Below, piece by piece: positions 53,382 through 62,516 of a stretch of DNA of 64,000 nt. Every line of letters begins with the position of its first letter. Position 1 is the stretch's first letter. Location: positions 1-64,000 of the forward strand of contig JACJYN010000011.1 in the NCBI GenBank assembly GCA_020636095.1. Direction: 5' to 3'. The notes below the pieces were generated by a model. The model was given only the letters and a program-made list of their open reading frames with translations. It was not told the DNA's origin and did no database searches. Origin of the DNA: Lewinellaceae bacterium. GTDB lineage: Bacteria > Bacteroidota > Bacteroidia > Chitinophagales > Saprospiraceae. Position numbers and translations under genes: made by a program.

Positions 53382-55964
53382 ATGAGTAAAGCAATACTTT
53401 TTCTAAAAACCAATCAAAAAGCCCTCTTACAGGTCGCCCTGAGCCTGCTATTCGTCGGCCTGGGCATTTATTTTTTGCGCCACGAGCGGGCGGAGGTTCA
53501 AAAGGTGGGCGAGGCGCTGGCGGAAGCCAGGGGAGTATGGGTATTCAGCGGCCTTGTTTTGGTGGCCTTTTTTATTGCCGTTCAGGGCCTGATGTATGTA
53601 TACAGCTTTCGGGCAATCGGACAGGACATCGGCCTGGGCACAGCATCGGCGCTCTACCTGAAGCGCAACCTCATCAGCATGTTCCTGCCCGCCGGGATGC
53701 TGACCAATATGTTCTTCTTCAATGAAGAACTGGAGCGGGAGGAGGGCATAGCGCCCACCCAAACTTACTTTGCTTCCTCTATATTCAATATCTGTTCTAT
53801 TCTGTCCTCCATTATCATAGGTTTGCCTGCGCTGCTTTGGCTGCTGCTCCAAAGCAAGTTATCCGGTGATCTGGCAGTAGGCCTCCTGGTAGTCATCGCC
53901 ACGCTCGGGTTACTGGGGCTGGGGGTTCGAAGCCTCATAAAAAAAGGCTGGTTGTATGGTTTTCTGGAGCGAAAAGCGCCCGCTTTTACCGAAGTGATCG
54001 GCCAGTTGCAAAGCCAGGCCTTCCATGTACGCGACTTCTGGATCGTAGTGGCCTTGTCATGCGTTATTGAAGTGATCGGTATCGCCCACCTTTACATCTC
54101 CATGGAAGCGCTGGGCGGCGACGCTACCCTAAAGGCCGCTGTGATCGGATACGCCATTGTGTTACTCCTGCTGATGAGTTCTCCGTTTTTGCGGGGCGTC
54201 GGCGCCATCGAAGTAGCCCTGACCTATGCCCTAACGTTGTTTGGTTTTTCAACGGTAGCGGCCATTTCCGTGGCTATGCTGTTCCGCTTTTTCGAGTTTT
54301 GGTCGCTGCTGATACTGGGGGCGGCCATATTGGTGGCGCAGCGCGGGGCCTTACTTCTGCGGGTGTTCCCCGCCCTGCTGTTGTTTGCCCTGGGCCTGGT
54401 CAACATCCTGAGCGCCCTCACGCCGGCTGCGCCGGAACGTTTGAAGATACTCAAAGAGTTCCTGCCGTTGGCAGCCATTCACGCTTCCACCTATCTGGTA
54501 CTTTTCTCAGGAGTACTGATGCTGGGCGTGGGGGCATACCTGCTGCGAGGGCTGCGCAATGCCTGGCTGATGGCGGTCGGGTTGAGCGCCTTGTCCCTGA
54601 TTACCCATTTAACCAAAGGGATCGACTACGAGGAGGCCCTCATCGCCCTGATGGCGCTGGCCAGCCTGATCTACCAACGCAAGCAATATTTCATCCGGGC
54701 CGACCTACGCCTGGCCAGGCGAAGCTTATTTCCAGGCCTGGTGGCGGTGGGCGGTGTGCTGGTGTTTGGCACCCTCGGATTTTTTTTCCTGGATGAACAA
54801 CATTTCGCTGCGGATTTCACCCTCCGGCAATCATTCCGGCAGGCTGTCACTACTTTCTTTTTATCTGATATCGGCCTGCCGCCGGCCACCCCGTTCGGCC
54901 GGGAATTCCTCATCGGCATGAATATGCTGGGTGGCGCGACGATGGCCTATGTTGTTTACCTGCTGCTTCGCCCCCTCATCCTTCGCCCGCCATCGGCGGA
55001 AGACGACCGGCTTCGGGCTCAGGCCCTTTTGGAAAAGTATGGCCGCTCCTCGCTCGACTACTTTAAAACGTATTCGGATAAGGCCTTCTGGTTCAGCGAA
55101 GACGAAGAGGGGTTCGTAGCATTCAGAACGAGCCGCAGCTACGCTATCGCCCTGGAAAACCCCGTATGCCGCGACGAAGCGGCGGTGGCTGAAATGATCC
55201 CCGCCTTCGAGCGCTGGTGCCGCCAGAATGGCTTGCGCGCCGCCTGGTACCGCATACCCGAGAGCAGCATTTCCGTTTTTGAGAAACTGGGCAAAAAACT
55301 GTTCCCCATCGGTGAAAACGCCACAGTAAGCCTCGACACTTTCAGCCTGCAGGGCAAAGATAAAAAAGACCTGCGCAACGTGATGAACCGGCTGGTCAAA
55401 GAAGGCTTCACCTTCCACGCTTACGACCCGCCCCAACGAGACAGCTTCCTCCAACAACTCAAGGCCGTCAGCGATGACTGGCTGCGAGAAACAGGCCGCA
55501 GCGAGCTGGCCTTTTCCCAGGGCTTTTTCGAGGAAGAGGAATTGAAAAATCAGCCCATTTTCACCATCGAGAACCAGGAGGGCAAAGTCGTCGGCTTTGT
55601 CAACATCGTTCCGGATTACGCTCCCGGGGAAGCCAATTTCGACCTGATGCGCAAAACGGAAGACGCCCCCAACGGCACGATGGACTTTCTCTTCGTCAAT
55701 ATGTTCCTCCACCTGAAAGAACAGGGTTTCCACCGTTGCGACCTGGGCATGGTGCCCATGAGCGGCATCGATGAACCAGACAACATTCAGGAACGGGCCA
55801 TCAAACTGGCCTATGAACGCATCCGGCAGTTCTCCCACTACAAAAGCCTCAGGGATTTCAAAGAAAAATTCGGCCCGGACTGGCAGATGATGTACCTGGT
55901 GTACAGCGCTCCGTTCGACCTGGTTTACCTTCCGGGGGCGCTGGGGGAGGTGATACAACCATGA
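53382..55964 (+). CDS. MprF-like lysylphosphatidylglycerol synthase/flippase
   Basis: With 860 residues it has the two-part MprF structure. An N-terminal region of about 13-14 membrane helices (about 10-545) resembles the UPF0104/flippase part. A C-terminal cytoplasmic DUF2156 (GNAT-like aminoacyltransferase) domain (about 550-855) has EKYGRSSLDYFKTYSDKAFWF, GRSELAFSQGFF and RCDLGMVPMSG. MprF-type enzymes move an amino acid from aminoacyl-tRNA onto phosphatidylglycerol, which lowers surface charge and raises resistance to cationic peptides. The amino acid used here is not known. Confidence 0.85.
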   Translation: MSKAILFLKTNQKALLQVALSLLFVGLGIYFLRHERAEVQKVGEALAEARGVWVFSGLVLVAFFIAVQGLMYVYSFRAIGQDIGLGTASALYLKRNLISMFLPAGMLTNMFFFNEELEREEGIAPTQTYFASSIFNICSILSSIIIGLPALLWLLLQSKLSGDLAVGLLVVIATLGLLGLGVRSLIKKGWLYGFLERKAPAFTEVIGQLQSQAFHVRDFWIVVALSCVIEVIGIAHLYISMEALGGDATLKAAVIGYAIVLLLLMSSPFLRGVGAIEVALTYALTLFGFSTVAAISVAMLFRFFEFWSLLILGAAILVAQRGALLLRVFPALLLFALGLVNILSALTPAAPERLKILKEFLPLAAIHASTYLVLFSGVLMLGVGAYLLRGLRNAWLMAVGLSALSLITHLTKGIDYEEALIALMALASLIYQRKQYFIRADLRLARRSLFPGLVAVGGVLVFGTLGFFFLDEQHFAADFTLRQSFRQAVTTFFLSDIGLPPATPFGREFLIGMNMLGGATMAYVVYLLLRPLILRPPSAEDDRLRAQALLEKYGRSSLDYFKTYSDKAFWFSEDEEGFVAFRTSRSYAIALENPVCRDEAAVAEMIPAFERWCRQNGLRAAWYRIPESSISVFEKLGKKLFPIGENATVSLDTFSLQGKDKKDLRNVMNRLVKEGFTFHAYDPPQRDSFLQQLKAVSDDWLRETGRSELAFSQGFFEEEELKNQPIFTIENQEGKVVGFVNIVPDYAPGEANFDLMRKTEDAPNGTMDFLFVNMFLHLKEQGFHRCDLGMVPMSGIDEPDNIQERAIKLAYERIRQFSHYKSLRDFKEKFGPDWQMMYLVYSAPFDLVYLPGALGEVIQP

Positions 55965-55989
55965 TTTTCACAATAAAAATAATTCAACA

Positions 55990-56508
55990 ATGAAAAACGC
56001 ATTGCTCTTATTTGCCTTTCAAACACTCGTTGTTGTCGCGTGGGCGCAACCCGCCTATGAAGTGGTCGAAGCCCCTCACTGGCTGAACCAGAAGTTTGTA
56101 AATGCCTACAGCATCAACCTCATCGGCGCCACACCGGACGACGTAGGGCAGGCCTGGCAGGATTTTTTGCAGGAATCCGGCGGCAAGGAAATCAAAACCC
56201 TGGATGGCGAAGTGTACTACTGCAAGAATATAACCTTCCCCGCCATTAGCCAACAACCTTTTGAAGTGTTTTTTCAAATCTACAGCGACGGAGGTTCCGG
56301 ATCTTTCCTCACAACCTGGTTGAAGCAAGGGGATAATTTCCTTTCAACAAAAGGCGACTGGGCCGCTTTCAGCCCTGTGTCCAGGATGCTGATCCAGTTT
56401 TCATTCCATCTTGAAGACCTGTTGAAAGTGAAGATTCAACAGGAAAACCTCCAGCGCGCCAAGGATTTGTATCCGGATGAGCCCAAGGGTAATAATAATA
56501 ATGGATAA
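55990..56508 (+). CDS. Secreted hypothetical protein
   Basis: The 172-residue protein has a signal peptide ending WAQP at about residue 20 and no recognisable domain. The mature part is mixed alpha/beta with one Cys near residue 78. The C-terminus is a run of Asn codons (GNNNNG), and the stop codon coincides with the outer end of repeat copy E, so the tail may have been altered by that insertion. It follows the MprF gene by 25 bp. Confidence 0.55.
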   Translation: MKNALLLFAFQTLVVVAWAQPAYEVVEAPHWLNQKFVNAYSINLIGATPDDVGQAWQDFLQESGGKEIKTLDGEVYYCKNITFPAISQQPFEVFFQIYSDGGSGSFLTTWLKQGDNFLSTKGDWAAFSPVSRMLIQFSFHLEDLLKVKIQQENLQRAKDLYPDEPKGNNNNG

Positions 56509-56729
56509 GGGGCCGGAGAAAAATAAGTTCCCCGTTTCAGGCCAGAGATTTTGTCGATGGACAACCTGCCTGCCAGCGAGCTGGCGAGCAGGCAGGGGCG
56601 CGAAGAACGCGCATAGCCCAGCTACGCAAGTGATGAGCAACGCAGTACAGCGGCAAAACCTGCCTGCTCGCCGCAAGGCAGGCAGGGATCGGCATCAAAT
56701 GGGGAAGTTATTCTTCGCCGGGCCCTAAG
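56506..56729. repeat. Long imperfect palindrome, copy E, with two nested hairpins
   Basis: The outer arms pair around TAAGTTCCCCGTTT on the left and AAATGGGGAAGTTA on the right, and continue to an apex CATAGCCCAGCTACG (56612-56626), the same apex type as copies B and D. Two CCTGCCTGC...GCAGGCAGG hairpins (56565-56596 and 56659-56686) interrupt the arms at different places. Removing them leaves 164 bp, the length of the other family members. Confidence 0.7.
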
Positions 56730-56843
56730 GTATTTCGGTTATGGCCCGTCCATTCGGCCGGATGAATTTTGTGGCCAAGGGCCTAATGCAAGCCCTCTGC
56801 AAGCAGTCGGAACACCTCCATAGGCCCCCGGCCGCAATACCGG

Positions 56844-56869
56844 CCTGCCTACTGCGGTGAGCAGGCAGG
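56844..56869. repeat. CCTGCCT/AGGCAGG hairpin
   Basis: CCTGCCTACTGC and GCAGGCAGG form a short imperfect hairpin of the same kind as the two nested in copy E and the one at 61508. The flanking 56730-56903 contains no gene I can support. The GH15 pseudogene starts at 56904. Confidence 0.6.
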
Positions 56870-56903
56870 AACCTTAAACAGACAGATTGAAAATCATTAA
56901 AAC

Positions 56904-59291
56904 ATGCAACCCCATCCCCTTCCAGCACCCGGCGCACCCGGCATTCCTCCTCGTTGGACCACCAGTTCCAAAGACGGAATAGGAACCGCCATCAATCTGG
57001 CCAGTACCGTGAGCTTTGCGATAAGCCACGGGATTTTGAATGAAATCTATTTTCCCCGGGAAGACAAAGCTGCTACCCGGGATATGGGTTTGATCGTAAC
57101 CAACGGCGTAGGCTTTTTTTCAGAAGAAAAAAGAAATACCCACACGGAAACGCAACAAGCGGCGCCCGGCATACCGGCATTTACTATCACTAACACTTGC
57201 ACGGAAAACCGTTACCAAATAATAAAGCAGGTTATTGCCGACCCGCTTCGGGACACCGTTTTGCAGCGAATCGAATTCAAAGGCCACTTCAAAAGATAAC
57301 TATCATATTTACGGTATCTGGCTCCCCACCTCAACAACCGGGAATGGGCAACACTACTGGGTGGTATTGATTACAAAGGGCATCCGATGATCTTTGCTGA
57401 AAACCAGGGCGTTACCCTGGCTTTCGCGTGTTCGGCGCCCTGGAAAAAACGCTCTGTCGGATACGTCGGCACTTCTGATGGGTGGCAGGACCTAGCGCAG
57501 CACAAGCTCATACTTGGGAATACCAAAGTACCGAAGAAGGCAACGTTGCGCTGATCGGGGAAGTTGATCTGGAAAATACGGATCATGCTGTCTTTGACCT
57601 GGTACCATTGGTTTTGGTTCGAATGAATCGGAAGCCGCTCTTCAAGCTTTACCAGCCTTTTCGAAGGCTTTGAAGCCATACAAGCGAGATACGTCCGGGA
57701 ATGGACGGATTGGCAGGAAGCCTCCGCCCCTTCACCAGACGGTAAAAGAACTGGGGAGATGTTTCGGTTAAGCGCTGCGGTATTGAGAACCCATCAGTCT
57801 AAGATTTTCCGGGAGCGATGTTGGTAAGCTTGTCTATTCCCTGGGGCGATGCGATGGGCGATGACGATGAAAGCGGCTATCACCTGGTGTACTACGGGAC
57901 CTGGTGGAGTGCGCCGGCGGGCTGTTGGTACCTAAACGCCAAGGAAGATGTGCTCCGGGTATTAAACTATTTGATTACCACGCAGAAGCCGACGGGCATT
58001 GGGCGCAAAACATGTGGATAGAAGGCGCCCCTACTGGAAAGGGATTCAACTGGACGAAACCGCATTGCCTGTTTTACTGATCGATTTGTGCCTGAAACAC
58101 AAAGCGCTGGATGAAAAACATTTGCAAAAATATTGGACAACCGTTCGCAAAGCCATCACTTTTCTCCTTTCGCATGGTACATCACCCAACAGGAACGGTG
58201 GGAGGAACAAAACGGCATTTCTGCATTTACCATAGCTACCACCGTTGCCGCCATGCTGGCTGCGGTAAACCTGGTAAATCAGGTGGGGAAAACCAACATA
58301 GCGGACTATTGCCGGCAAACCGCCGACGCCTGGAATGACAGCATTGAAACCTGGTTGTACGCAGAAGATACCCGGCTGTCGAACGAAGTAGGCGTTGACG
58401 GACACTACCTGCGCATCAACCCTACTATAATTCCAGCGGCGAGCCTGGGCGATGCGGCTATGAAGATCAAAAACAAGCCCGAAGGGCAGAACGTCATGCC
58501 TGTTACTGAAATGGTGAGCATCGACCCTTTGGTACCTGGTCCGGTTTGGGCTTCGCGCCGCGAATGACCCCGAATCGTAAATACCATAAAAAGTGATAGA
58601 CGCCACCCTCAAAACGGAAACGCCGAATGGCACTTGCTGGTACCGGTACGTCAATGACGGGTACGGCGAACAGGAGGACGGCAGCGCTTATGACGGGATA
58701 GGGATCACCGCCCCCTGGTACCTGCTGGCGCCGAACGCGCGCATTATGAGATCGCGGCTGGGAACATGGCAAAAGCCAGGGAATTGCTTCGGGTAGTAGA
58801 GCAATTTTCCAACAACGGATTGCTCTCTGAACAGATATGGGACAAGGAAGATATGCCAGGGAAAGAATTGATCCATGGGAACACAGCGGTTCTACCATGC
58901 CGCTGGTATGGGCTCATGCCGAACACATAAAATTGGTTTGTTCGGTAAAAGAACAAAGCGTTTTGATATGCCCAGGCATACCCAGCAGCGTTATATCAAG
59001 GATAAGGTAAAATCCAGCCGGGTGATCTGGCGGGCGGATTTGCCCATATCTGTTTTGCCCAAAGGAAAAATTTTGCGCATTGAAACGATTAGCCCGGCTG
59101 TTGTCAAATGGACGCCCGACAACTGGATAACGATAAATGATACCGAAACAGCGGATATGGGTTTAGGCATCCACTTTATTGACCTGCCCACTGATACCAT
59201 GAAAAAGGACAGATCCAGTTTACCATTTTTGGAAGACAGCAATCGTTGGGAAGAGCAGAATTATCTGGTGGAGGTAGCTGGTTTTTCATAG
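56904..59291 (+). pseudogene. Glucoamylase (GH15) pseudogene, multiply frameshifted
   Basis: The first 131 codons (PGAPGIPPRWTTSSKDGIGTA, then SHGILNEIYFPREDKAATRD and APGIPAFTITNTC) are the N-terminal beta-sandwich of bacterial glucoamylase/glucodextranase. Later pieces in other frames continue the protein: LAPHLNNREWATLLGG, SVGYVGTSDGWQDL and WTDWQ. The (alpha/alpha)6 catalytic barrel appears as NMWIEGAPYWKGIQLDE and QERWEEQNGISAFTIA. The C-terminal domain ends in WEEQNYLVEVAGFS. I count at least six frame changes and several stops. The original enzyme would release glucose from alpha-glucans. Confidence 0.85.
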
Positions 59292-59309
59292 AAGATTTAA
59301 AAAACAACC

Positions 59310-59553
59310 ATGTATCAACAACCCAATAATCGCTTAGCTGGTAAACCTGTATTGTGACCGGCGCCAATTCCGGCATTGGAATGGTATCGCTATTGCCATG
59401 GGAAAAGACGGCGCCAATGTAGTCGTCAATTATGTAACCCATCCCGAGGCAATAGATGCCGTCGTTCAGGAAATTGAAGGAATGCCAACCGGCGGTATTA
59501 TTTTTGTGGATGGCGCGATGACTTGTTATCCTGGTTTTTCAACTAATGGGTAA
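59310..59553 (+). pseudogene. Short-chain dehydrogenase with large internal deletion
   Basis: The beginning (MYQQPNNRLAGK, then in a shifted frame VTGANSGIG and AIAMGKDGANVVVNYV) is the NAD(P)-binding start of a glucose-1-dehydrogenase-like SDR. The end (GGIIFVDGAMTCYPGF) is the family's C-terminus. Roughly 170 residues between them, including the Ser-Tyr-Lys active site, are missing. It lies directly after the dead glucoamylase gene, so a small carbohydrate-related cluster seems to have decayed together. Confidence 0.8.
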
Positions 59554-59563
59554 ATAATATAAA

Positions 59564-60112
59564 ATGAAAAACACTCATTTCCAAAAACAATACCTCGACA
59601 AAATCCTCGCCACCGAAGACGGCCATCTGCTCAAACTCCACCAACTGGTCGCCGACGCCCTTCAGGAGCAGGAACTCATCGCTCAGAACCTCCTGAACCC
59701 GCCCCGGGAGATGCTCAGCCGGGGGCAACGGGTGGCGGATAAGGTGGCCACCTTCGGCGGCAGCTGGACCTTTATCATCTCCTTCGGCGTGGTGCTGGTT
59801 TGCTGGATCACCGTCAACATCATTCTCGCCACCCGGGCCTTCGACCCTTTCCCTTTCATCCTGCTCAACCTGGTGTTGTCCTGCCTGGCCGCCATTCAGG
59901 CGCCGGTCATCATGATGTCCCAGAACCGGCAAGAAGAAAAAGACCGGCAGCGGGCGGAAAATGACTATCTGGTCAACCTCAAAGCGGAAATCGAAGTCCG
60001 CAACCTGCACCAGAAGATGAACCTGCTGATGGAGGAGCAATTCCAGACGTTGCTGGAAATTCAGCGCTATCAGACGGAGTTGCTGGAGGAGTTGTCGGGG
60101 AGGGGGAAGTGA
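59564..60112 (+). CDS. DUF1003 membrane protein
   Basis: The 182-residue protein matches DUF1003. RVADKVATFGGSWTFIISFGVVLVCWITVN is followed by FDPFPFILLNLVLSCLAAIQAPVIMMSQNRQ, giving two membrane helices (about 65-85 and 95-118). A coiled-coil tail follows (about 120-180). It is intact although both neighbours are broken. A run of 11 G's and a long word array follow within 8-20 bp of its stop. Confidence 0.85.
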   Translation: MKNTHFQKQYLDKILATEDGHLLKLHQLVADALQEQELIAQNLLNPPREMLSRGQRVADKVATFGGSWTFIISFGVVLVCWITVNIILATRAFDPFPFILLNLVLSCLAAIQAPVIMMSQNRQEEKDRQRAENDYLVNLKAEIEVRNLHQKMNLLMEEQFQTLLEIQRYQTELLEELSGRGK

Positions 60113-60119
60113 GAGGGCA

Positions 60120-60130
60120 GGGGGGGGGGG
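60120..60130. repeat. G11 homopolymer tract
   Basis: Eleven consecutive G's lie 8 bp past the DUF1003 stop and immediately before the word array. Such tracts are prone to slippage and could affect transcription; the exact length could also be an assembly uncertainty. Confidence 0.8.
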
Positions 60131-60131
60131 C

Positions 60132-60476
60132 GCTGTTCGCAAGTTCGCAAGTTCGCAATTCGCAAGTTCGCAGTTCGCAGTTCGCAGTTCGCAAGTTCGC
60201 AAGTTCGCAGTTCGCAATTCGCTGTTCGCAAGTTCGCAAGTTCGCAGTTCGCAATTCGCTGTTCGCAAGTTCGCAAGTTCGCAGTTCGCAATTCGCTGTT
60301 CGCAAGTTCGCAAGTTCGCTGTTCGCTGTTCGCAAGTTCGCTGCAAGTTCGCTGTTCGCTGTTCGCAAGTTCGCAGTTCGCAAGTTCGCAGTTCGCAATT
60401 CGCAGTTCGCAGTTCGCAATTCGCAGTTCGCAAGTTCGCAGTTCGCAATTCGCAAGTTCGCAATTCGCAAGTTCCT
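60132..60476. repeat. TTCGCAAG-type short-word array (about 45 units)
   Basis: About 45 units, each beginning TTCGC, follow one another with four endings: TTCGCAAG (8 nt), TTCGCAA, TTCGCAG and TTCGCTG (7 nt each). Within it a 37-nt higher-order block (AAG-AAG-AG-AA-TG endings) is repeated three times around 60190-60300. No unique spacers are present, so it is not a CRISPR. All frames through it are open only because the unit avoids stops, and I do not consider any of them genes. It separates the DUF1003 gene from the broken mscS gene; 60477-60621 holds a weak hairpin (CTGAAAAT/ATTTTTCAG) and nothing else. Confidence 0.95.
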
Positions 60477-60621
60477 GAAAATCAAGGGGTATTTTTCAGA
60501 AATTTGAACTATCCCGGCAGCCGTCCCTCTTGGCCTACCGGACATTTGTGATTTCTGTCCCGTTCTGATACGCCGATATACGGCTCTCTGACACACAAAA
60601 GCACCAATAAAGCTATTTACC

Positions 60622-61505
60622 ATGAAAGACAAAATATTCGGCGACATTGAGACTCTGATGCTGTTCCTGGGCATTATCGGAGTTACGGTCCTCATCGCAT
60701 CAGCCTTCAATTTTTTCCTCAACCGCTACCTGAAACGGACCATCACCAAACTGGACGCCGACCCGACCAGCTACCAGTTCCTCAAGCATTTCATTGTCGG
60801 ATTGGTTTACCTCGTGGGCATTGGCTGGGCGTTTCTGGTGTTGCCCATGTTCCAAACCGTGGCGCACACCCTGCTCACCGGGGCAGGCATTGTCGCGTTG
60901 GTGGCGGTACTGGTACTTCCCAGCAGGTGCTGAGCAACATCACCAGCGGCATATTTATGGTCATTTTCAAACCCTTCCGCATCCACGACCGCGTCACCAT
61001 CCGCGACAAGCTCACGGGCACGGTGGAAGACATTACGCTCCGCCACACCGTCATCCGCGACCTGGACAACAACCGGATCATTATACCTAATTCCGTAATG
61101 GGAAGCGAGATTCTACTCAACGCCCATATTGGCGACAAAAAGGTCTGCCGAAAAATTGACATCGGCGTGAGTTATGGTTCTGACGTGAACAAAGCGTTGC
61201 AAATTATAGGAGAAGAAGTAGGGCAACACCGCCTGCATGTGGAGCCCGGCCCGAAAAGCACATCATTCCACGAGCCGGGCAAGGTCTTCACCCAGGTACT
61301 CAGCCTGGCCGAAAGTTCAGTCATACTAAGGGCATGGGCATGGACGAGCAGCGAAAATGACGCCCTCGTTATGGAGGGCGAACTGCTGAAAAACATCAAG
61401 GCCCGTTTCGATGCAGAGGGGATTGAAATTCCCTTCCCGCAGAGGAAGGTGTGGTTGGAGGGGAGTAGAATGGAGGGCGCCCCGGAAAACCTCCGAAAGG
61501 AGTAA
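60622..61505 (+). pseudogene. MscS-type mechanosensitive channel, frameshifted
   Basis: The first part (60622-60933) encodes three membrane helices ending GAGIVALVAV. The second (60927-61505) continues with LSNITSGIFMVIFKPFRIHDRV and the cytoplasmic beta domain typical of MscS. The expected VALVAGFASQQxLSN segment of the pore helix is disrupted: the sequence around 60900-60925 is about two bases too long, which shifts the frame and ends the first part at 60933. The intact protein would be about 290 residues. It is either a real pseudogene or a sequencing error at one spot. Confidence 0.8.
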
Positions 61506-61507
61506 GG

Positions 61508-61546
61508 CCTGCCTGCCGTTCCTGCGGAAACGCCGGGACAGGCAGG
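61508..61546. repeat. CCTGCCTG/CAGGCAGG hairpin after mscS
   Basis: CCTGCCTGCC at the left and GGGACAGGCAGG at the right pair around a GC-rich loop. It begins 3 bp after the mscS stop and belongs to the same small palindrome class as those at 56565, 56659 and 56844. Confidence 0.6.
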
Positions 61547-61570
61547 GAGAGAGGGACGGATGGAGTGAAG

Positions 61571-61729
61571 GCTTAGGGATTGTGCAAAAAGGGATAGGAC
61601 ACTGATTCTTTAGGATAAATTAGGATTTTTCAGGATCGTAAGCCGCTGAATAAATGATCTTAATGAACCCTAATAAATCTTAATAAATCAGTGTGCTATC
61701 CTCTGAAGGGCTTTTTACACAACCCCAAG
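61571..61729. repeat. Long imperfect palindrome of 159 bp with internal word repeats
   Basis: CTTAGGGATTGTGCAAAAAG at the left matches the complement of the right end (CTTTTTACACAACCCCAAG), and GGATAGGACACTGATT (61592-61607) matches the complement of AATCAGTGTGCTATCC (61686-61701). Between these arms are roughly 10-nt AT-rich words (TTAGGATAAA, TTAATAAATC types). It separates converging genes and could also stop transcription from both sides. Confidence 0.7.
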
Positions 61730-61733
61730 AAAC

Positions 61734-62414
61734 TCAGAAATCGCTATGTTCGGGCTCTTTGATCCCAAGTTTTTCGGCGTGCATTTTTATCCACCCCGCC
61801 ATTTCTTCGACCCGCTTCCCGGCGGCGTTTCCGATCTCATTCGCTTTGATGTCGGTTTTGCCGAGATCAGTTTTAATGGCGCCCAGGATTTTTTCGCCTT
61901 CCGTCTTTGCCTCTCCATCCAGTTTTTGGGTGGCTCGTTCCATCCTTTCTCCCGCTTTCCGGAAAGCGCTCTGCATTTTTTCAGGCGCATCCACAGCATA
62001 TACCTGGGTGAGCAAAAGGTAGTCGTGGGAAGTCATCATATCCACGTGGGCAAACAGTCCTTCCAACTCTTCTTCGCCGGTTACTTCGCCGGCTTTCACT
62101 TTTTCAGCCAGGGATTGCAGGCTGGCGATAGTCGTTTCCAGTTCTTTCCTGGATTTGGCATCCACGGCGGCGCCGTCCTTTTTCAGGTCGTCTATTGCAG
62201 TGGTGATGTAATGGGAAGCTTTTTCGAAATCTTTTTTCCGATACGCAGCCATGGCCGCGTCGAAGTCGAGGTCGGTAGAGTTGGGAACAACGTCTACTTC
62301 GTCTTCCTCGACCATTTCCGGCCCTTCTTCCTCAGCTTGGGCCGCTGTATTCTTTTCGTTTTTACAAGCAGCCAATACCAGCATGAGGCTTGCAATAAAT
62401 AGGATCTTTTTCAT
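61734..62414 (-). CDS. Putative lipoprotein, paralogue of the 32649-33098 product
   Basis: The 226-residue protein has a lipoprotein signal peptide (LMLVLAAC, Cys about 17) and an acidic linker. A helical domain (about 50-150) aligns with the shorter lipoprotein at 32649-33098: YRKKDFEKASHYITTAIDDL and ELETTIASLQSLAEKV occupy the same positions. The extra C-terminal ~75 residues (KMQSAFRKAGERMERATQKL onward) form an amphipathic helix-rich tail absent from the paralogue. Function unknown. Confidence 0.65.
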   Translation of the reverse strand: MKKILFIASLMLVLAACKNEKNTAAQAEEEGPEMVEEDEVDVVPNSTDLDFDAAMAAYRKKDFEKASHYITTAIDDLKKDGAAVDAKSRKELETTIASLQSLAEKVKAGEVTGEEELEGLFAHVDMMTSHDYLLLTQVYAVDAPEKMQSAFRKAGERMERATQKLDGEAKTEGEKILGAIKTDLGKTDIKANEIGNAAGKRVEEMAGWIKMHAEKLGIKEPEHSDF

Positions 62415-62516
62415 TGGAAAATGTAGTTTTGATGTAATTTATTCAGCGTAAAGACCCGGGTGGGGATAGAAGTCACATTCTTGTCTGCAAATTCAAATAA
62501 CTCTGACGCCACTTAG

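Noticed and set aside
60132..60476. CRISPR array
   Set aside because: The repeats are 7-8 nt without unique spacers, and no cas gene is in the window.
60132..60476. Variable repeat of a diversity-generating retroelement
   Set aside because: There is no reverse transcriptase, no template repeat and no target protein; variation is in unit order, not adenine-specific.
60070..60722. Several long open frames with SQFAVRK- or ELRTANC-like repeats through the word array
   Set aside because: They are open on both strands only because the 7-8-nt unit contains no stops; there is no start signal, domain or codon pattern of a gene.
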